Source: Granulicella sp. WH15 (GTDB taxonomy: Bacteria > Acidobacteriota > Terriglobia > Terriglobales > Acidobacteriaceae). Taken from it: DNA of 64,000 nucleotides. The notes under the pieces are model-generated. The model saw only the letters and a program-made list of their open reading frames with translations. It made no database searches and was not told the origin of the DNA. Shown piece by piece: positions 19,402 through 28,141 of this stretch; the first letter of the stretch is position 1; every line of letters begins with the position of its first letter. The stretch spans positions 2,852,001 to 2,916,000 of the forward strand of contig NZ_CP042596.1 of the NCBI RefSeq assembly GCF_009914315.1, written 5' to 3'. The translations under genes were made by a program, and so were the position numbers.

Positions 19402-19947
19402 CTAACCTCTCAAATCGGCAAAGAGAAATGTATTGATCTTTGATGGCCCGAGTGAGATGACATCACCATGAGCCAACGGTCGACTGGCACGAATCAATTC
19501 TTGCTCCGCGTCGGATGACGGCTGATCCAGCCGCTCTCCGTTCAAAAATGTGCCGCATGAACTCCCTTTGTCGATGAGCCAGTAATCATCGCTTTCCCCT
19601 CCCTCACGTCTATAGACGGCACAATGAACCCGTGAAACCTCGCGCGGCAGCAGTCCCACGGCATCGTTCACAAAGACATCGACTGCCTTATCCAGAATCG
19701 GCTCCAATGGCGTTGCCAGACGACCCATGACGATTTCGTCGCATCGCAGCGGGACGATAGCCTGAGAATATGGACCTGCTCCTAAAAGGTAGACGCCGAC
19801 ATCGAGGGTGGAAAGGACCTGCCTGATCTTCGCTGCACGGTCGGAACGTCCCTCTACCGTGAACAAAGCGAGGTCCTGCAGGCGACCTGTAACCGCTAGG
19901 TCGTCAAGCGTACGGGCGAGTTGCTTTTGTTTGTTCACATCTGCCAA
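19402..19947 (-). CDS. FHA-domain phosphothreonine-binding protein
   Basis: A 181-aa cytoplasmic protein. An N-terminal helical region (about 1-45) precedes a forkhead-associated domain with Met-Gly-Arg (the GR of the domain), Val-Ser-Arg-Val-His-Cys (the SxxH motif) and Ser-Cys-Gly-Thr-Phe-Leu-Asn-Gly (the N-G loop). These are the residues that contact phosphothreonine, so binding should be functional. In this operon the partner that makes phosphothreonine is presumably the Ser/Thr kinase encoded at the other end. It lies 12 nt after the Hsp70 stop and 2 nt before the zinc-ribbon gene. I infer that it reads kinase phosphorylation of the Hsp70 or of the membrane protein. Confidence 0.88.
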   Translation of the reverse strand: MADVNKQKQLARTLDDLAVTGRLQDLALFTVEGRSDRAAKIRQVLSTLDVGVYLLGAGPYSQAIVPLRCDEIVMGRLATPLEPILDKAVDVFVNDAVGLLPREVSRVHCAVYRREGGESDDYWLIDKGSSCGTFLNGERLDQPSSDAEQELIRASRPLAHGDVISLGPSKINTFLFADLRG

Positions 19948-19959
19948 TGGTCGTAGTCC

Positions 19960-22452
19960 CTATCTTGCTCGGAGGGTACTGCCGCCGTAGCCAACAGTCT
20001 GTACATCACGCGGCAATAATGCGTTTAGTTGGCGGCAAGCAACCTTGAGAGCTTCGGTATCGCCGCTTGCGATTGCACGATCAGCATGGACTAACCAACG
20101 ATCTGCCTGCGTCTCATCTGTCATTTTCGCTTTTTCGCCTGCTAGATACTCGCGGTATCCCAGCCAGTATTCAGGTGTCCGCAGCCACAGTTCAATTCTT
20201 TGCGTTGCTAACGCATCTATCGCCTTCCGCAAAATCTCTGGATCGGCTGTAAGCGCAAGTTCGGTGTTTCGCTTCAGATCAATAAACTTTGCCCGATTTT
20301 CATCGGTGCCGACCTCCTCCAAAAGCGCCTGAGTCCACCGCAGCTCATCTTGGGCCTCCTGTTGCATCTTGGGTGCTGTCAGAATCACTTCGATACGTCG
20401 CCTGGCGCGACGAAGGGCAACTAGCTGTTCCTCACAACTTTTCAGATCGGCGTCCGTTCCTCCGTGTTGCAACAAATTCTGAATTCCCTGAACTACCTCT
20501 TGACGTTTCATCGACTCAAGCTCAATCAATGCCGGTTTGCTCTTGACCGCTTCTGCGAGTTCCTGACTCTCATTGAGAGCATTCCGTTCTGTTCTAAACT
20601 CCTGCTCTATCTCTCCGATTGGAAGTGCTGGCTTGATGAGTCCATTTATGCTGACTTCTTTTTCTAGGTCAAGAATAGGTATATACACACTCGCCTTGAT
20701 TGTCCTTGAATCATCGATGGCTAATCGTATTTCCACCCCGGAACCGGAAGGAAGATCACGATCAATCATCGAACCAGTGAGGACGAACTCACCAATCTTG
20801 CGATTTTCGTCCGCAGCATCTGTCGCTTCTCCCTCGATGAGAGGAACCCGCAGCGCATCGTCCCGATTGCCGCGTCTAATAAGGCCTATCGTCACATGCT
20901 TCGCAGTGGCTTTCGCGGGCAATGGCGTCCCTTTAGCGAATAGAACATGAACTCGATTGCCAGCCTCGGCGATGCCGATGTTGTGTGTCAACGGTGGTTT
21001 AGTAATCGTCAAGCCGACGGTATAAGTGAACACGGACGGAGTAACTGAGCAGGCCCTTCCGCTCTGATCAAAAAGTTCGACGTGGTATTCATTTGCACTC
21101 CCCGACTGAGCCAACAGGAAACCACTGAACGTCCCTGCATCATCTAGAGGAATCTTCCCACTGTCCCAGGGGGGCATACCGCCAGGATTATTGAAACGAA
21201 TCGTGTACCCGCTGAGGGACTTCCCAGATGGAGCCAAAACAGTTCCGCCCACGAGCGGTTCAAGATCGCTTCCTATGGGATCGTATGTCAAGGCGACCGT
21301 AAATGTTCCGGCGGCAGTGGGAGTGGGACGCCTTGCAGGTAGTCGTCTGCTACCTGCAAAAATCGCAGCCCCTTGAGCTACAACGGTCAGGGGATCGGCC
21401 GAAAAATCGACCGGAATGCCTAACCCTTCCTTCGGGTCAGCGAGAATCTCTCGAAGGAAGGGCGTATACGTTGGACCTCCGACCAGGATCGTTCGTTCGA
21501 TATGACCTGCCGATAGTTTTGCTTCTCCCAGTACCCGCCTGCACATATCAATTGAGCGATACACAAGAGGACGGAGAACTGACTCAACTTCCGACCTTGT
21601 AAGCAGGTAGTCCAGTTCCACGGGCCTCCCGTTGTCATCGTTGCATACGAAGTCTTTCTGGATTGACTCTGCTTTCTCTTTCGATACGGCAATCTTGGCA
21701 TCCTCCGCCCACTCCTTCAACTTTGCGAACGCCGAAATCCACTTCTCATTACCACGACGAAAATCCGTGAGGGCATATTCGCTCGTCAGATGTGGGACTA
21801 GAAAGTTGTCAACCAAAGCCCAATCAAGATCACCGCCGCCGAGGTAGTTATCGCCGCCATGATTGACTACTTGTATCTCTCCGTCGCGCACATGAATGAC
21901 TGCGGCGTCGAAAGTTCCCCCGCCAAAGTCATAGACGAGCCAAAACGCATTCTTCTGAGTTTCCTGAAATCCATATGCTAGAGCAGCAGCGATTGGCTCC
22001 TGTAGCAATGGACTCGATACAAATCCTGCAAGTGATGCCGCGCGCTTCGTTGCTTCAGAAGCTGGAAGATCGAAAGAAGCCGGCACCGTAATTACGGTGG
22101 CTTCCAAATCTTCGCCCTTCTGCTTTTTAACTTCATCACGAAGCGCCTTTAGGACTTCAGCAGACAACTGTTCTGCATTCATGCGGATTCCGCTACGAAC
22201 GAATTCCTTGTGCTGGGTCGTTCCCATCCACCGTTTGAATCCTCCAACTGCGTCGCTGGGATGGGAAACGAGACGATCTTTAGCCCTCTTCCCTGTACGG
22301 ATACTGCCATCCTTGTCAACGTAAACTGCCGAAGGCGTATAGGGCCATCCCTCGTTGTTGCGAATAATAACGGCCCCAGTGCTTTCGAGCACAGAAATGC
22401 AGCTATTGGTAGTGCCCAAGTCTATTCCGTAATCAATCGTCATCCGTTCCAT
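19960..22452 (-). CDS. Enlarged Hsp70/DnaK-like chaperone, island type
   Basis: An 830-aa Hsp70; canonical DnaK is about 640. The ATPase domain is complete: Gly-Ile-Asp-Leu-Gly-Thr-Thr-Asn-Ser (9-17), Lys73 in Phe-Lys-Arg-Trp-Met-Gly, Asp-Phe-Gly-Gly-Gly-Thr-Phe-Asp (175-182), Glu-Pro-Ile-Ala-Ala-Ala (152-157) and the adenosine motif Val-Gly-Gly-Pro (324-327). About 100 extra residues (roughly 383-482) with an immunoglobulin- or carboxypeptidase-regulatory-like beta pattern come next. They precede a recognisable start of the substrate-binding domain (Phe-Ala-Lys-Gly-Thr-Pro-Leu-Pro, about 505-512). The C-terminal 240 residues are helical and charged, longer than a normal lid. MTIDYG, three codons in, is an alternative start. 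It lies 7 nt after the GrpE-like gene. Confidence 0.93.
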   Translation of the reverse strand: MERMTIDYGIDLGTTNSCISVLESTGAVIIRNNEGWPYTPSAVYVDKDGSIRTGKRAKDRLVSHPSDAVGGFKRWMGTTQHKEFVRSGIRMNAEQLSAEVLKALRDEVKKQKGEDLEATVITVPASFDLPASEATKRAASLAGFVSSPLLQEPIAAALAYGFQETQKNAFWLVYDFGGGTFDAAVIHVRDGEIQVVNHGGDNYLGGGDLDWALVDNFLVPHLTSEYALTDFRRGNEKWISAFAKLKEWAEDAKIAVSKEKAESIQKDFVCNDDNGRPVELDYLLTRSEVESVLRPLVYRSIDMCRRVLGEAKLSAGHIERTILVGGPTYTPFLREILADPKEGLGIPVDFSADPLTVVAQGAAIFAGSRRLPARRPTPTAAGTFTVALTYDPIGSDLEPLVGGTVLAPSGKSLSGYTIRFNNPGGMPPWDSGKIPLDDAGTFSGFLLAQSGSANEYHVELFDQSGRACSVTPSVFTYTVGLTITKPPLTHNIGIAEAGNRVHVLFAKGTPLPAKATAKHVTIGLIRRGNRDDALRVPLIEGEATDAADENRKIGEFVLTGSMIDRDLPSGSGVEIRLAIDDSRTIKASVYIPILDLEKEVSINGLIKPALPIGEIEQEFRTERNALNESQELAEAVKSKPALIELESMKRQEVVQGIQNLLQHGGTDADLKSCEEQLVALRRARRRIEVILTAPKMQQEAQDELRWTQALLEEVGTDENRAKFIDLKRNTELALTADPEILRKAIDALATQRIELWLRTPEYWLGYREYLAGEKAKMTDETQADRWLVHADRAIASGDTEALKVACRQLNALLPRDVQTVGYGGSTLRAR

Positions 22453-22459
22453 TTAATCG

Positions 22460-22894
22460 CTACCTCGGGAGAATCTGCGGAGTTGCCACAATTACTTGAC
22501 CAATCTGTATACGTTGACCCTGGAGATACACCGTGGGTCTGATGGTTTCAGCCACAGTCTCTCGTTCTACGCCGGGAGTCGGCTGGAATGCGAGGACTTC
22601 AAGCGATTGCCCAGAGTCAAATGGCTGGTTGTAGTGATCTTGGATATTGAGTCCAACTCGCTCTAAAGAGTCCCAGAGGCGTTCCACATGGCGAGCCATC
22701 TTGGCCAAGTGGGGCTTTGGCTCTCCCGAGACGGAGTCAACACAACCTTTCCGCATATCCCATGCGGAGTTTGCAAGGTCAAGGAAAAAGTCCCCTGGCA
22801 CACTCAATGGACGGGGACCGGCCACACCTTCGGCGCCTAACATCGAAGGGGACTGGATTCCTCTAAATTCATTGGCAGATCGAAAATCTTTCAT
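22460..22894 (-). CDS. GrpE-head-like protein (predicted nucleotide exchange factor)
   Basis: A 144-aa protein. The C-terminal 60 residues (about 80-138) follow the GrpE beta-head pattern: a Gly-Leu-Asn-Ile start, Gln-Pro-Phe-Asp, a Glu-Val strand, Thr-Pro-Gly-Val, then Val-Tyr-Leu-Gln-Gly-Gln-Arg-Ile and Ile-Val-Ala-Thr-Pro. The N-terminus is short and lacks the long paired helices of canonical GrpE; one helix (about 64-82) leads into the head. It sits directly before the Hsp70 gene and overlaps the receiver-domain gene stop by 4 nt. I infer that it releases ADP from the neighbouring Hsp70. Sequence similarity is modest, so structure prediction would be the test. Confidence 0.65.
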   Translation of the reverse strand: MKDFRSANEFRGIQSPSMLGAEGVAGPRPLSVPGDFFLDLANSAWDMRKGCVDSVSGEPKPHLAKMARHVERLWDSLERVGLNIQDHYNQPFDSGQSLEVLAFQPTPGVERETVAETIRPTVYLQGQRIQIGQVIVATPQILPR

Positions 22895-25161
22895 TGGGCG
22901 TTCACCATCTTGTTGAGATTATCAATTTTGGTATTCGTCTCGCCTAGCAAATCCTCGTATTCACTATGAAGGCTGTGACCACGAGAAATGTCCGCATTGA
23001 AGTCCCTTACGTTCCGATTGTGCCTACTCCTCACGCGTTCATATTCATCTTGATCGATCTGAACTCCTGCGCCATTGTCGCTCTCCATGTGCTCCAAGGT
23101 GGCCTTGTCAGCATCAATCTTGCTTTTGTAATCATCCATCTCAGAGTTGAGGCTCTGAAGTTCTCCCTCAAGGCTCGCTAGTCGAGCTTTCGATTGTGCA
23201 ATTTCCTCTCGCAAACTCGTGATGCTTGCCTGATTCGAGCCCGCAGTTGAACCTTTATCAGTGGAGGAGTCTGGAATCGAGATAGGTGCGACCGGTGGAT
23301 TCGTGTTAAGCGTGGTTCCCGACGCAGGAGAGCTGTCACTTGTATTGTTCGTTTCGCCACCGCTCGAAAGAACTAGAATCACGATCACGAGAATGGCGAC
23401 CACCATACCGACTGCCATCTTGCCAAGCTTTGGTAGCTTGCGCCATACTTGTCCGAGTGCATATCCCCGTCGAACTGCTTTGGAGGTGCCTTGAGCTGCG
23501 CTCGAGGCCTGTCTAGTGTCACCACGCGAAGAAGACTGGCTCCGAGTCCCAGCGGATGCCCCAGGACGCCCCTGTCCAGAAGCAGCCAATTTCCGCTCTA
23601 CTACCCCAATCTCCTCTGCCAGTCTCGCTCGAAGTTCTTCGCTGTGAGCAAGTGCCATGCAGTCTTCAAAGAGTGGAAGGGCCACAGCCCACCCATCAGT
23701 TTTGTTCACATAGTCTATGAGGCATCCTCGAATCGTACGTGCGACTTGATCGTGAGCATCATTGCGGCGCTGATCGTTGACTCCGACGAGGCAGTTCAGC
23801 GTCTTTAGAATGGGTGTCTTCGCAGTTCGTAGACTTTCCACTACCGTCGCTCCTTGTTCGGGAGCAGCGTCCACCTTTGATGTCGCCTGTTGGCAGATGA
23901 GCGTCAGATATTCCAGAAGAGGAGTGAGCGCACGGTAAAGGGCTTTATCAGCGTGTTCCGTTCCGAGGCCGGATGAATACATTAGCTGCCGTTGCCGCGC
24001 GGCCTCGGCGTATTCACTCTTTTCTCCGGCCTTCACGGCATTCTGAGCGTTGATGTAAAGCAGCGCCTCCGGTAGCGTTCTCCACATACTTCGCGCAAGC
24101 TCTGGAGTTATACGCGGATCATTCATTTCCTTAATGCGTTGAATATAGTGATCCCAGAAACGACTATTGGTTGCGACAGTCTGCCAATGACGGAAAGCGT
24201 CCCCCCATAGCGTAGTAGCCGAAATGGTTTGGCCAGAGATGCCAGAAGTTTCACCCTCCAATGCCCTCAAGTGACTAAACACGGCTAAATTATGGGTAGC
24301 GATACCTCGGGGATCATCTCCAATAGACCGCCGTCCCCACTCGGCTAAAGCCAGAGCCGAATCATTCGCTGCAAGTGAAGCAAATGCGCTATCCTCCGCA
24401 CCATCCGGCCAGAACCAAAAGAAATCCTGTAGAAGCCTTTTCTCCGGATCGCTTATCAAAGCAAATGCGGCTTCCAGATCGTCGTCATCTGGCTCGACGG
24501 CACTCGAAATCAAGCACTTTGGCTTCCACGCACGATTCAAGCTCTTGCTCATCCCAAACTCTTGGTAGGCACGCTTGATTTCGCGTGAAGTTGCGCTCAC
24601 CTGAAGTCCCGTGAGACGAAAGGCGTTCGACTGATACACCTTTGCGTTGGCGACTGCGAACAATGGCGTGTAGGGAGACGCCTGAATCTGACCCGTAGGC
24701 GCTACGTCATTCGCCCCCTCTGACCTGTCTGGAGGCCGTTCGGGAGATTGAGTAGAAGATGAGGTTGTGAGGGGTTCAGCCGGAGATCCGACGCCGATTG
24801 CAGCTTGAATATATGCAACGAGATCAGCGTTAGGTCTATTCGTAGCAAATGCAGCGCAATCGATTCCATCGCGCACCAGACCATCAACGAGAGCTTGAAA
24901 GTCTTCGTCTCCGGCAAGATCAGTTAGGAAGAGAACTTTGCAGCCCGTCGCTGCAAAGATGTGATTCGCAGCTTCAAGGCCTGATAGGCCTGGCATGACC
25001 GGATCAATGATAAGCAGCGCAGGATCGTTCTTTGCAACTCGAATCGCATCGTCCGAATTGCAGGCGAGTGACACGTCGTATCCGCTGCGCCTTAAAAAAG
25101 ACGAGAGTTCGTTGGAGACCCGCTGATCGTGATTGGCAATAAGGATTCTACGATTCGTCAT
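22891..25161 (-). CDS. Receiver domain-J-like-TM-coiled-coil hybrid protein
   Basis: A 756-aa fusion. Residues 1-122 are a CheY-like receiver with the acid pocket at Asp12, phospho-acceptor Asp53 (Ile-Ile-Asp-Pro-Val-Met-Pro-Gly) and Thr80; the usual switch lysine is replaced by Asn. After a Ser/Pro linker comes a J-domain-like segment (about 178-252): Asn-Ala-Phe-Arg-Leu-Thr-Gly-Leu, Arg-Glu-Ile-Lys-Arg-Ala-Tyr, then Ala-Phe-Ala-Leu-Ile-Ser-Asp-Pro-Glu-Lys-Arg. It lacks the His-Pro-Asp motif that stimulates Hsp70. A helical region of about 270 residues, one membrane helix (about 578-598) and a C-terminal coiled coil (about 643-756) follow. It is the J-type candidate partner of the Hsp70 encoded 439 nt downstream. 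Confidence 0.75.
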   Translation of the reverse strand: MTNRRILIANHDQRVSNELSSFLRRSGYDVSLACNSDDAIRVAKNDPALLIIDPVMPGLSGLEAANHIFAATGCKVLFLTDLAGDEDFQALVDGLVRDGIDCAAFATNRPNADLVAYIQAAIGVGSPAEPLTTSSSTQSPERPPDRSEGANDVAPTGQIQASPYTPLFAVANAKVYQSNAFRLTGLQVSATSREIKRAYQEFGMSKSLNRAWKPKCLISSAVEPDDDDLEAAFALISDPEKRLLQDFFWFWPDGAEDSAFASLAANDSALALAEWGRRSIGDDPRGIATHNLAVFSHLRALEGETSGISGQTISATTLWGDAFRHWQTVATNSRFWDHYIQRIKEMNDPRITPELARSMWRTLPEALLYINAQNAVKAGEKSEYAEAARQRQLMYSSGLGTEHADKALYRALTPLLEYLTLICQQATSKVDAAPEQGATVVESLRTAKTPILKTLNCLVGVNDQRRNDAHDQVARTIRGCLIDYVNKTDGWAVALPLFEDCMALAHSEELRARLAEEIGVVERKLAASGQGRPGASAGTRSQSSSRGDTRQASSAAQGTSKAVRRGYALGQVWRKLPKLGKMAVGMVVAILVIVILVLSSGGETNNTSDSSPASGTTLNTNPPVAPISIPDSSTDKGSTAGSNQASITSLREEIAQSKARLASLEGELQSLNSEMDDYKSKIDADKATLEHMESDNGAGVQIDQDEYERVRSRHNRNVRDFNADISRGHSLHSEYEDLLGETNTKIDNLNKMVNAQ

Positions 25162-25172
25162 CTACATCTGCC

Positions 25173-26282
25173 TCACATCGAAATACCACGACGCCACAAC
25201 CTCAGTCTTGCTTCATATTCTCGATTCAGTTCCGGCGATTCGTTGAGCGCCTTTTCCATCAGGCGCACGGCTTCGCTGAGTCTTGCTGGGTCCTGTGCGA
25301 TTGCTATCGACCGCAAAGCCAGTTGCCGCCCTAAGTGCTCCCTCGCTTGAGGGGTGGTTCCCAGTACTCCCTTTGAGGTATTCCCAGGGCTGCCGGAACC
25401 ACTCTTAGCTCTGTCGGTTCGCTTTGTGTCAGGTCGCCATGCCTCAAGCGCAGTCAGGAACTCCATGGCCGATCCATAACGCTCCTTCGGATCAACTTTT
25501 AAGCCTTTGAGGACGACCTGATCCAACTCAGAATCGCAGAGAGCGTTCCATCGGCTAGGCGGTGGAGGCGGGTTGCTGAATGTGTCGGCAGTTCCATGCG
25601 ACAGCCCGTCTTCGATTTCATATGGCAAGCGATCAGTGAGCAACAGATAAAGAGTGGTTCCGAGAGCCCAAACGTCCCCACTCAAGGAGTCGCCTTGAAT
25701 GTCCTGAAGCGCTTCCGGTGCTTTAAAAGAAACGGTACCGCGTGACGTGGCCATGAGCGTCAGTGGATTGACATTCTTCGCTAGTCCGAAGTCTGAAACC
25801 CGCGCCCGAATGCCGTTGGTTTCGTGACCGATCAAGATGTTCTGGGGTTTGATGTCTCGGTGGATAATGGGTGGATTGTGTGAGTGTGCAACCGCAATCC
25901 CTTTGCATACCTGCCGCATCACTTCAACGACATCCTTTACCGGCATGAACTGCGCTCCGAAAGAACGCCAGTATTGGGAGAGACTGCCCCCGGCGATGTA
26001 TTCCATTGTGAAGAAGCCAAAGGTGTCCCCCATCAGACTTGCCGTATTGGCGTCATATACCCGAACGATATTGGGATGGTTGATCTTGGACAGCAAGACG
26101 GCTTCTCCGAGCATCGCGGAAACCTCGTCCGGCGACCAGCCAGGTGCTTTGAAAAACTTCATCGCCTGCCGTCCGAGAAACCTGTGTTTGACCCGATACA
26201 CTTCGGCGAATGCTCCCTCACCGAGAAAGGCCTCGACCTCATAGGTTTCGTTGATGCAAAGTCCGTCTGCTAAAAGGGCCAT
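25173..26282 (-). CDS. Ser/Thr protein kinase, first gene of the chaperone operon
   Basis: A 369-aa kinase with complete motifs: Leu-Gly-Glu-Gly-Ala-Phe-Ala-Glu-Val (20-28), Lys42, Glu60, His-Arg-Asp-Ile-Lys-Pro-Gln-Asn (141-148), Asp-Phe-Gly (164-166) and an Ala-Pro-Glu activation-segment end. The catalytic domain ends near residue 280. A Lys/Ser/Gly-rich linker follows, then a helical tail of about 80 residues that reads like a short TPR-type repeat (Ala-Val-Arg-Leu-Met-Glu-Lys-Ala-Leu). There is no membrane helix. It lies 11 nt upstream of the receiver-hybrid gene and starts a six-gene operon. The FHA protein at the far end is the natural reader of its phosphorylation, which is an inference from the pairing. 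Confidence 0.92.
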   Translation of the reverse strand: MALLADGLCINETYEVEAFLGEGAFAEVYRVKHRFLGRQAMKFFKAPGWSPDEVSAMLGEAVLLSKINHPNIVRVYDANTASLMGDTFGFFTMEYIAGGSLSQYWRSFGAQFMPVKDVVEVMRQVCKGIAVAHSHNPPIIHRDIKPQNILIGHETNGIRARVSDFGLAKNVNPLTLMATSRGTVSFKAPEALQDIQGDSLSGDVWALGTTLYLLLTDRLPYEIEDGLSHGTADTFSNPPPPPSRWNALCDSELDQVVLKGLKVDPKERYGSAMEFLTALEAWRPDTKRTDRAKSGSGSPGNTSKGVLGTTPQAREHLGRQLALRSIAIAQDPARLSEAVRLMEKALNESPELNREYEARLRLWRRGISM

Positions 26283-26858
26283 ATCGGTACGAGGGAACTC
26301 CGGTCAGAAGTGATCCTGATTTTTGTATACGACTGTGAGGGTGTTGTGGGCTTTTTTGTGTCGAGTCGAGTGCTGACAGTATATCGTTCCGCGCCAAGCA
26401 CTTGCCGTCTTGCCGATACAACATTGCGTCGTAGTCCCGTTACACAGGCCTACCGCACCTATTCCTCTTGCTCGACGAGATAACGTAAAGACTTTTTGCT
26501 TCGTTTGGGAGGAAGTCTCCTCCCGTCTGCGGCTGCTTTGCATCCTCCGCCCCCACCTCTGCGGGGCGGTCCGCCCTCCCCGCAACGCCCCTCCGAGAAG
26601 GAACAACAGCAACCGCCAAAACCTCTAAGGGGAGGTATCCCCTCGCACCCGCAAGCCACTCCCCAATCTTCCGCGCTTCGCTTGTGCAGACCTCCGCTGC
26701 GCTCCGCCCTTTCCACTTCCGCTGCGCTCTCGTTGCAAGGGTGGGGATACCCCTCGGCTTGCAGTTGCTACCCCCCACCTTCGCCAGGAGGCGTTCGGCA
26801 TGTACATGCCGCGTTTCAACGCGGAAATGCAAAGGCCAACGCCAAGGAGGAAGCACCC
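26283..26858. other. Long structured leader between kinase operon and ardC-like gene
   Basis: 576 bases between divergent genes. The left part is AT-richer and should hold the promoter of the minus-strand kinase operon. The right part (about 26500-26850) is GC-rich and full of short self-complementary elements: GGGAGGA/TCCTCCC at 26507-26524, and two loose GGGG-ATAC-CCCC types near 26625-26645 and 26738-26755. A frame stays open through it in phase with the antirestriction gene, but it is arginine-, proline- and serine-rich with a poor start, so I treat it as untranslated. No RNA family is recognised. Confidence 0.4.
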
Positions 26859-27785
26859 ATGAACACACAAGCCACCACCGCCACCGTCACCCCGTTTACC
26901 CAGAACCTTAAACAGCAGCAGCAAAAGCAACAGACCGCGAGAGAGGTAATCGCGGCCAACGTGCAAGCCCTCATAGAGCAGTTGGAGCAGGGACACAGCG
27001 AAGGACTCACAGCCTATCTTTTGGCGATGGGGAAATTTCACAACTATAGCTTCGGGAACATTATGGAGATTGCGCGGCAGAGACCGGACGCAACCCGCGT
27101 AGCCGGAATGTATGCGTGGAACCAGCTTGGCCGGAGAGTCAAGAAGGGCGAGAAAGGCATTCGCATTCTCGTGCCGATGATTGGGATTCGGCGGAAGAAA
27201 GATGCGGAAGTCGAGAAGGACATCCGCACCCAGAACCAGCCGGTACTGGTGGGATTTCGTTCGGCCTACGTCTTCGATGTCAGCCAGACCGACGGCGCAG
27301 AACTCCCCGAACTGTCCGAGCGCGTGAAGGGTAATGTCGGAGAACACCGCGAACGTTTGATTGATCTTGTCATTGCTCAGGGGATCGAGCTTGATTGGAA
27401 GGAGAGCATTTCCCCCGCGTTGGGTGTCAGCTATGGCGGGAAGATTGTTCTCTTTCCCGGTCAGGAAACCGCCGAGGAGTTTTCGACCCTCGTTCACGAA
27501 CTCGCGCACGAGATGTTGCACAAGGCGGAACGTCGCACCGCCACCACCAAGACCGTTCGCGAGACTGAAGCCGAAGCAATCGCCTTTGTTGTCGGCAAGA
27601 CCATCGGCCTCGACAGCGGACGGGCATCCGCCGATTATATCCACCTGTACCACGGCAACGCCGCACTTTTGACCGAGAGCTTGGAAGTGATTCAGAAGAC
27701 CGCCGCCGTCATTCTTTCTGCTCTGGAAACTACCGGAGGGGAACGCTCGACCGGAGCCAAAACAGAAGCCAGGAACACAGCATAG
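26859..27785 (+). CDS. ArdC-like antirestriction protein with HExxH peptidase domain
   Basis: A 308-aa protein. The N-terminal half matches the ArdC single-stranded-DNA-binding domain (DUF1738): a Phe-His-Asn-Tyr-Ser-Phe-Gly-Asn segment, Gly-Arg-Arg-Val-Lys-Lys-Gly-Glu-Lys-Gly-Ile-Arg and a Phe-Arg-Ser-Ala-Tyr-Val-Phe-Asp strand. The C-terminal half is an ImmA/IrrE-type metallopeptidase with His-Glu-Leu-Ala-His-Glu (HExxH) and a downstream glutamate in Glu-Thr-Glu-Ala-Glu. AGGAGG lies 8 nt before the ATG at 26859, which fixes the start. ArdC proteins protect incoming plasmid DNA from host restriction. This suits its place at the head of the mobilisation module. Confidence 0.88.
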   Translation: MNTQATTATVTPFTQNLKQQQQKQQTAREVIAANVQALIEQLEQGHSEGLTAYLLAMGKFHNYSFGNIMEIARQRPDATRVAGMYAWNQLGRRVKKGEKGIRILVPMIGIRRKKDAEVEKDIRTQNQPVLVGFRSAYVFDVSQTDGAELPELSERVKGNVGEHRERLIDLVIAQGIELDWKESISPALGVSYGGKIVLFPGQETAEEFSTLVHELAHEMLHKAERRTATTKTVRETEAEAIAFVVGKTIGLDSGRASADYIHLYHGNAALLTESLEVIQKTAAVILSALETTGGERSTGAKTEARNTA

Positions 27786-27845
27786 CGTCATCTCCCAGCG
27801 AGGCGGCGAACCTGCCGTCTCGTTTCTTTCACACCTAGAAATTGC

Positions 27846-27876
27846 GCAGGGAGAAACCTCTTTGGTTTCTCCCTGC
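27846..27876 (+). terminator. Perfect 13-bp hairpin after the ardC-like gene
   Basis: GCAGGGAGAAACC (27846-27858) and its exact complement (27864-27876) enclose a 5-nt loop. There is no T run after it on either strand, so it may be a factor-dependent terminator, an RNA-stability element or a protein site. The rest of 27786-28141 shows no gene and no other signal. Confidence 0.45.
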
Positions 27877-28141
27877 ACCCTCATCCAGCTACCAGCCCCC
27901 GCTCGCCGGCAGCGCGGCAGGAAGACGTTCCCCCTTCCTGCATCTTCCCCCTTTTTGAGCCCGTCTTCCCACCCTGGGCATTGCTCATGCATGGCAGAAG
28001 CGACTATTCCCGCCGACCCGCCGGGCAAAAACCACCCGAACATCTGGGCCGAACAAACGGCTCGCAAAGACGGACAGTCGGGCCTGAGGGTGTTTTCTAT
28101 ATCTGCTAATGTCCATTACTAGATGTACTAAGGGAGCACGG

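Noticed and set aside
26496-26858. Upstream extension of the ardC-like gene
   Set aside because: The extension is Pro/Arg/Ser-rich with a poor start, while AGGAGG and ATG 26859 give a normal N-terminus.
26625-28067. Long minus-strand frame antisense to the ardC-like gene
   Set aside because: It is antisense to a well-supported gene with HExxH and a good ribosome site, and its product is Cys/Gly/Arg-rich with no recognisable domain.
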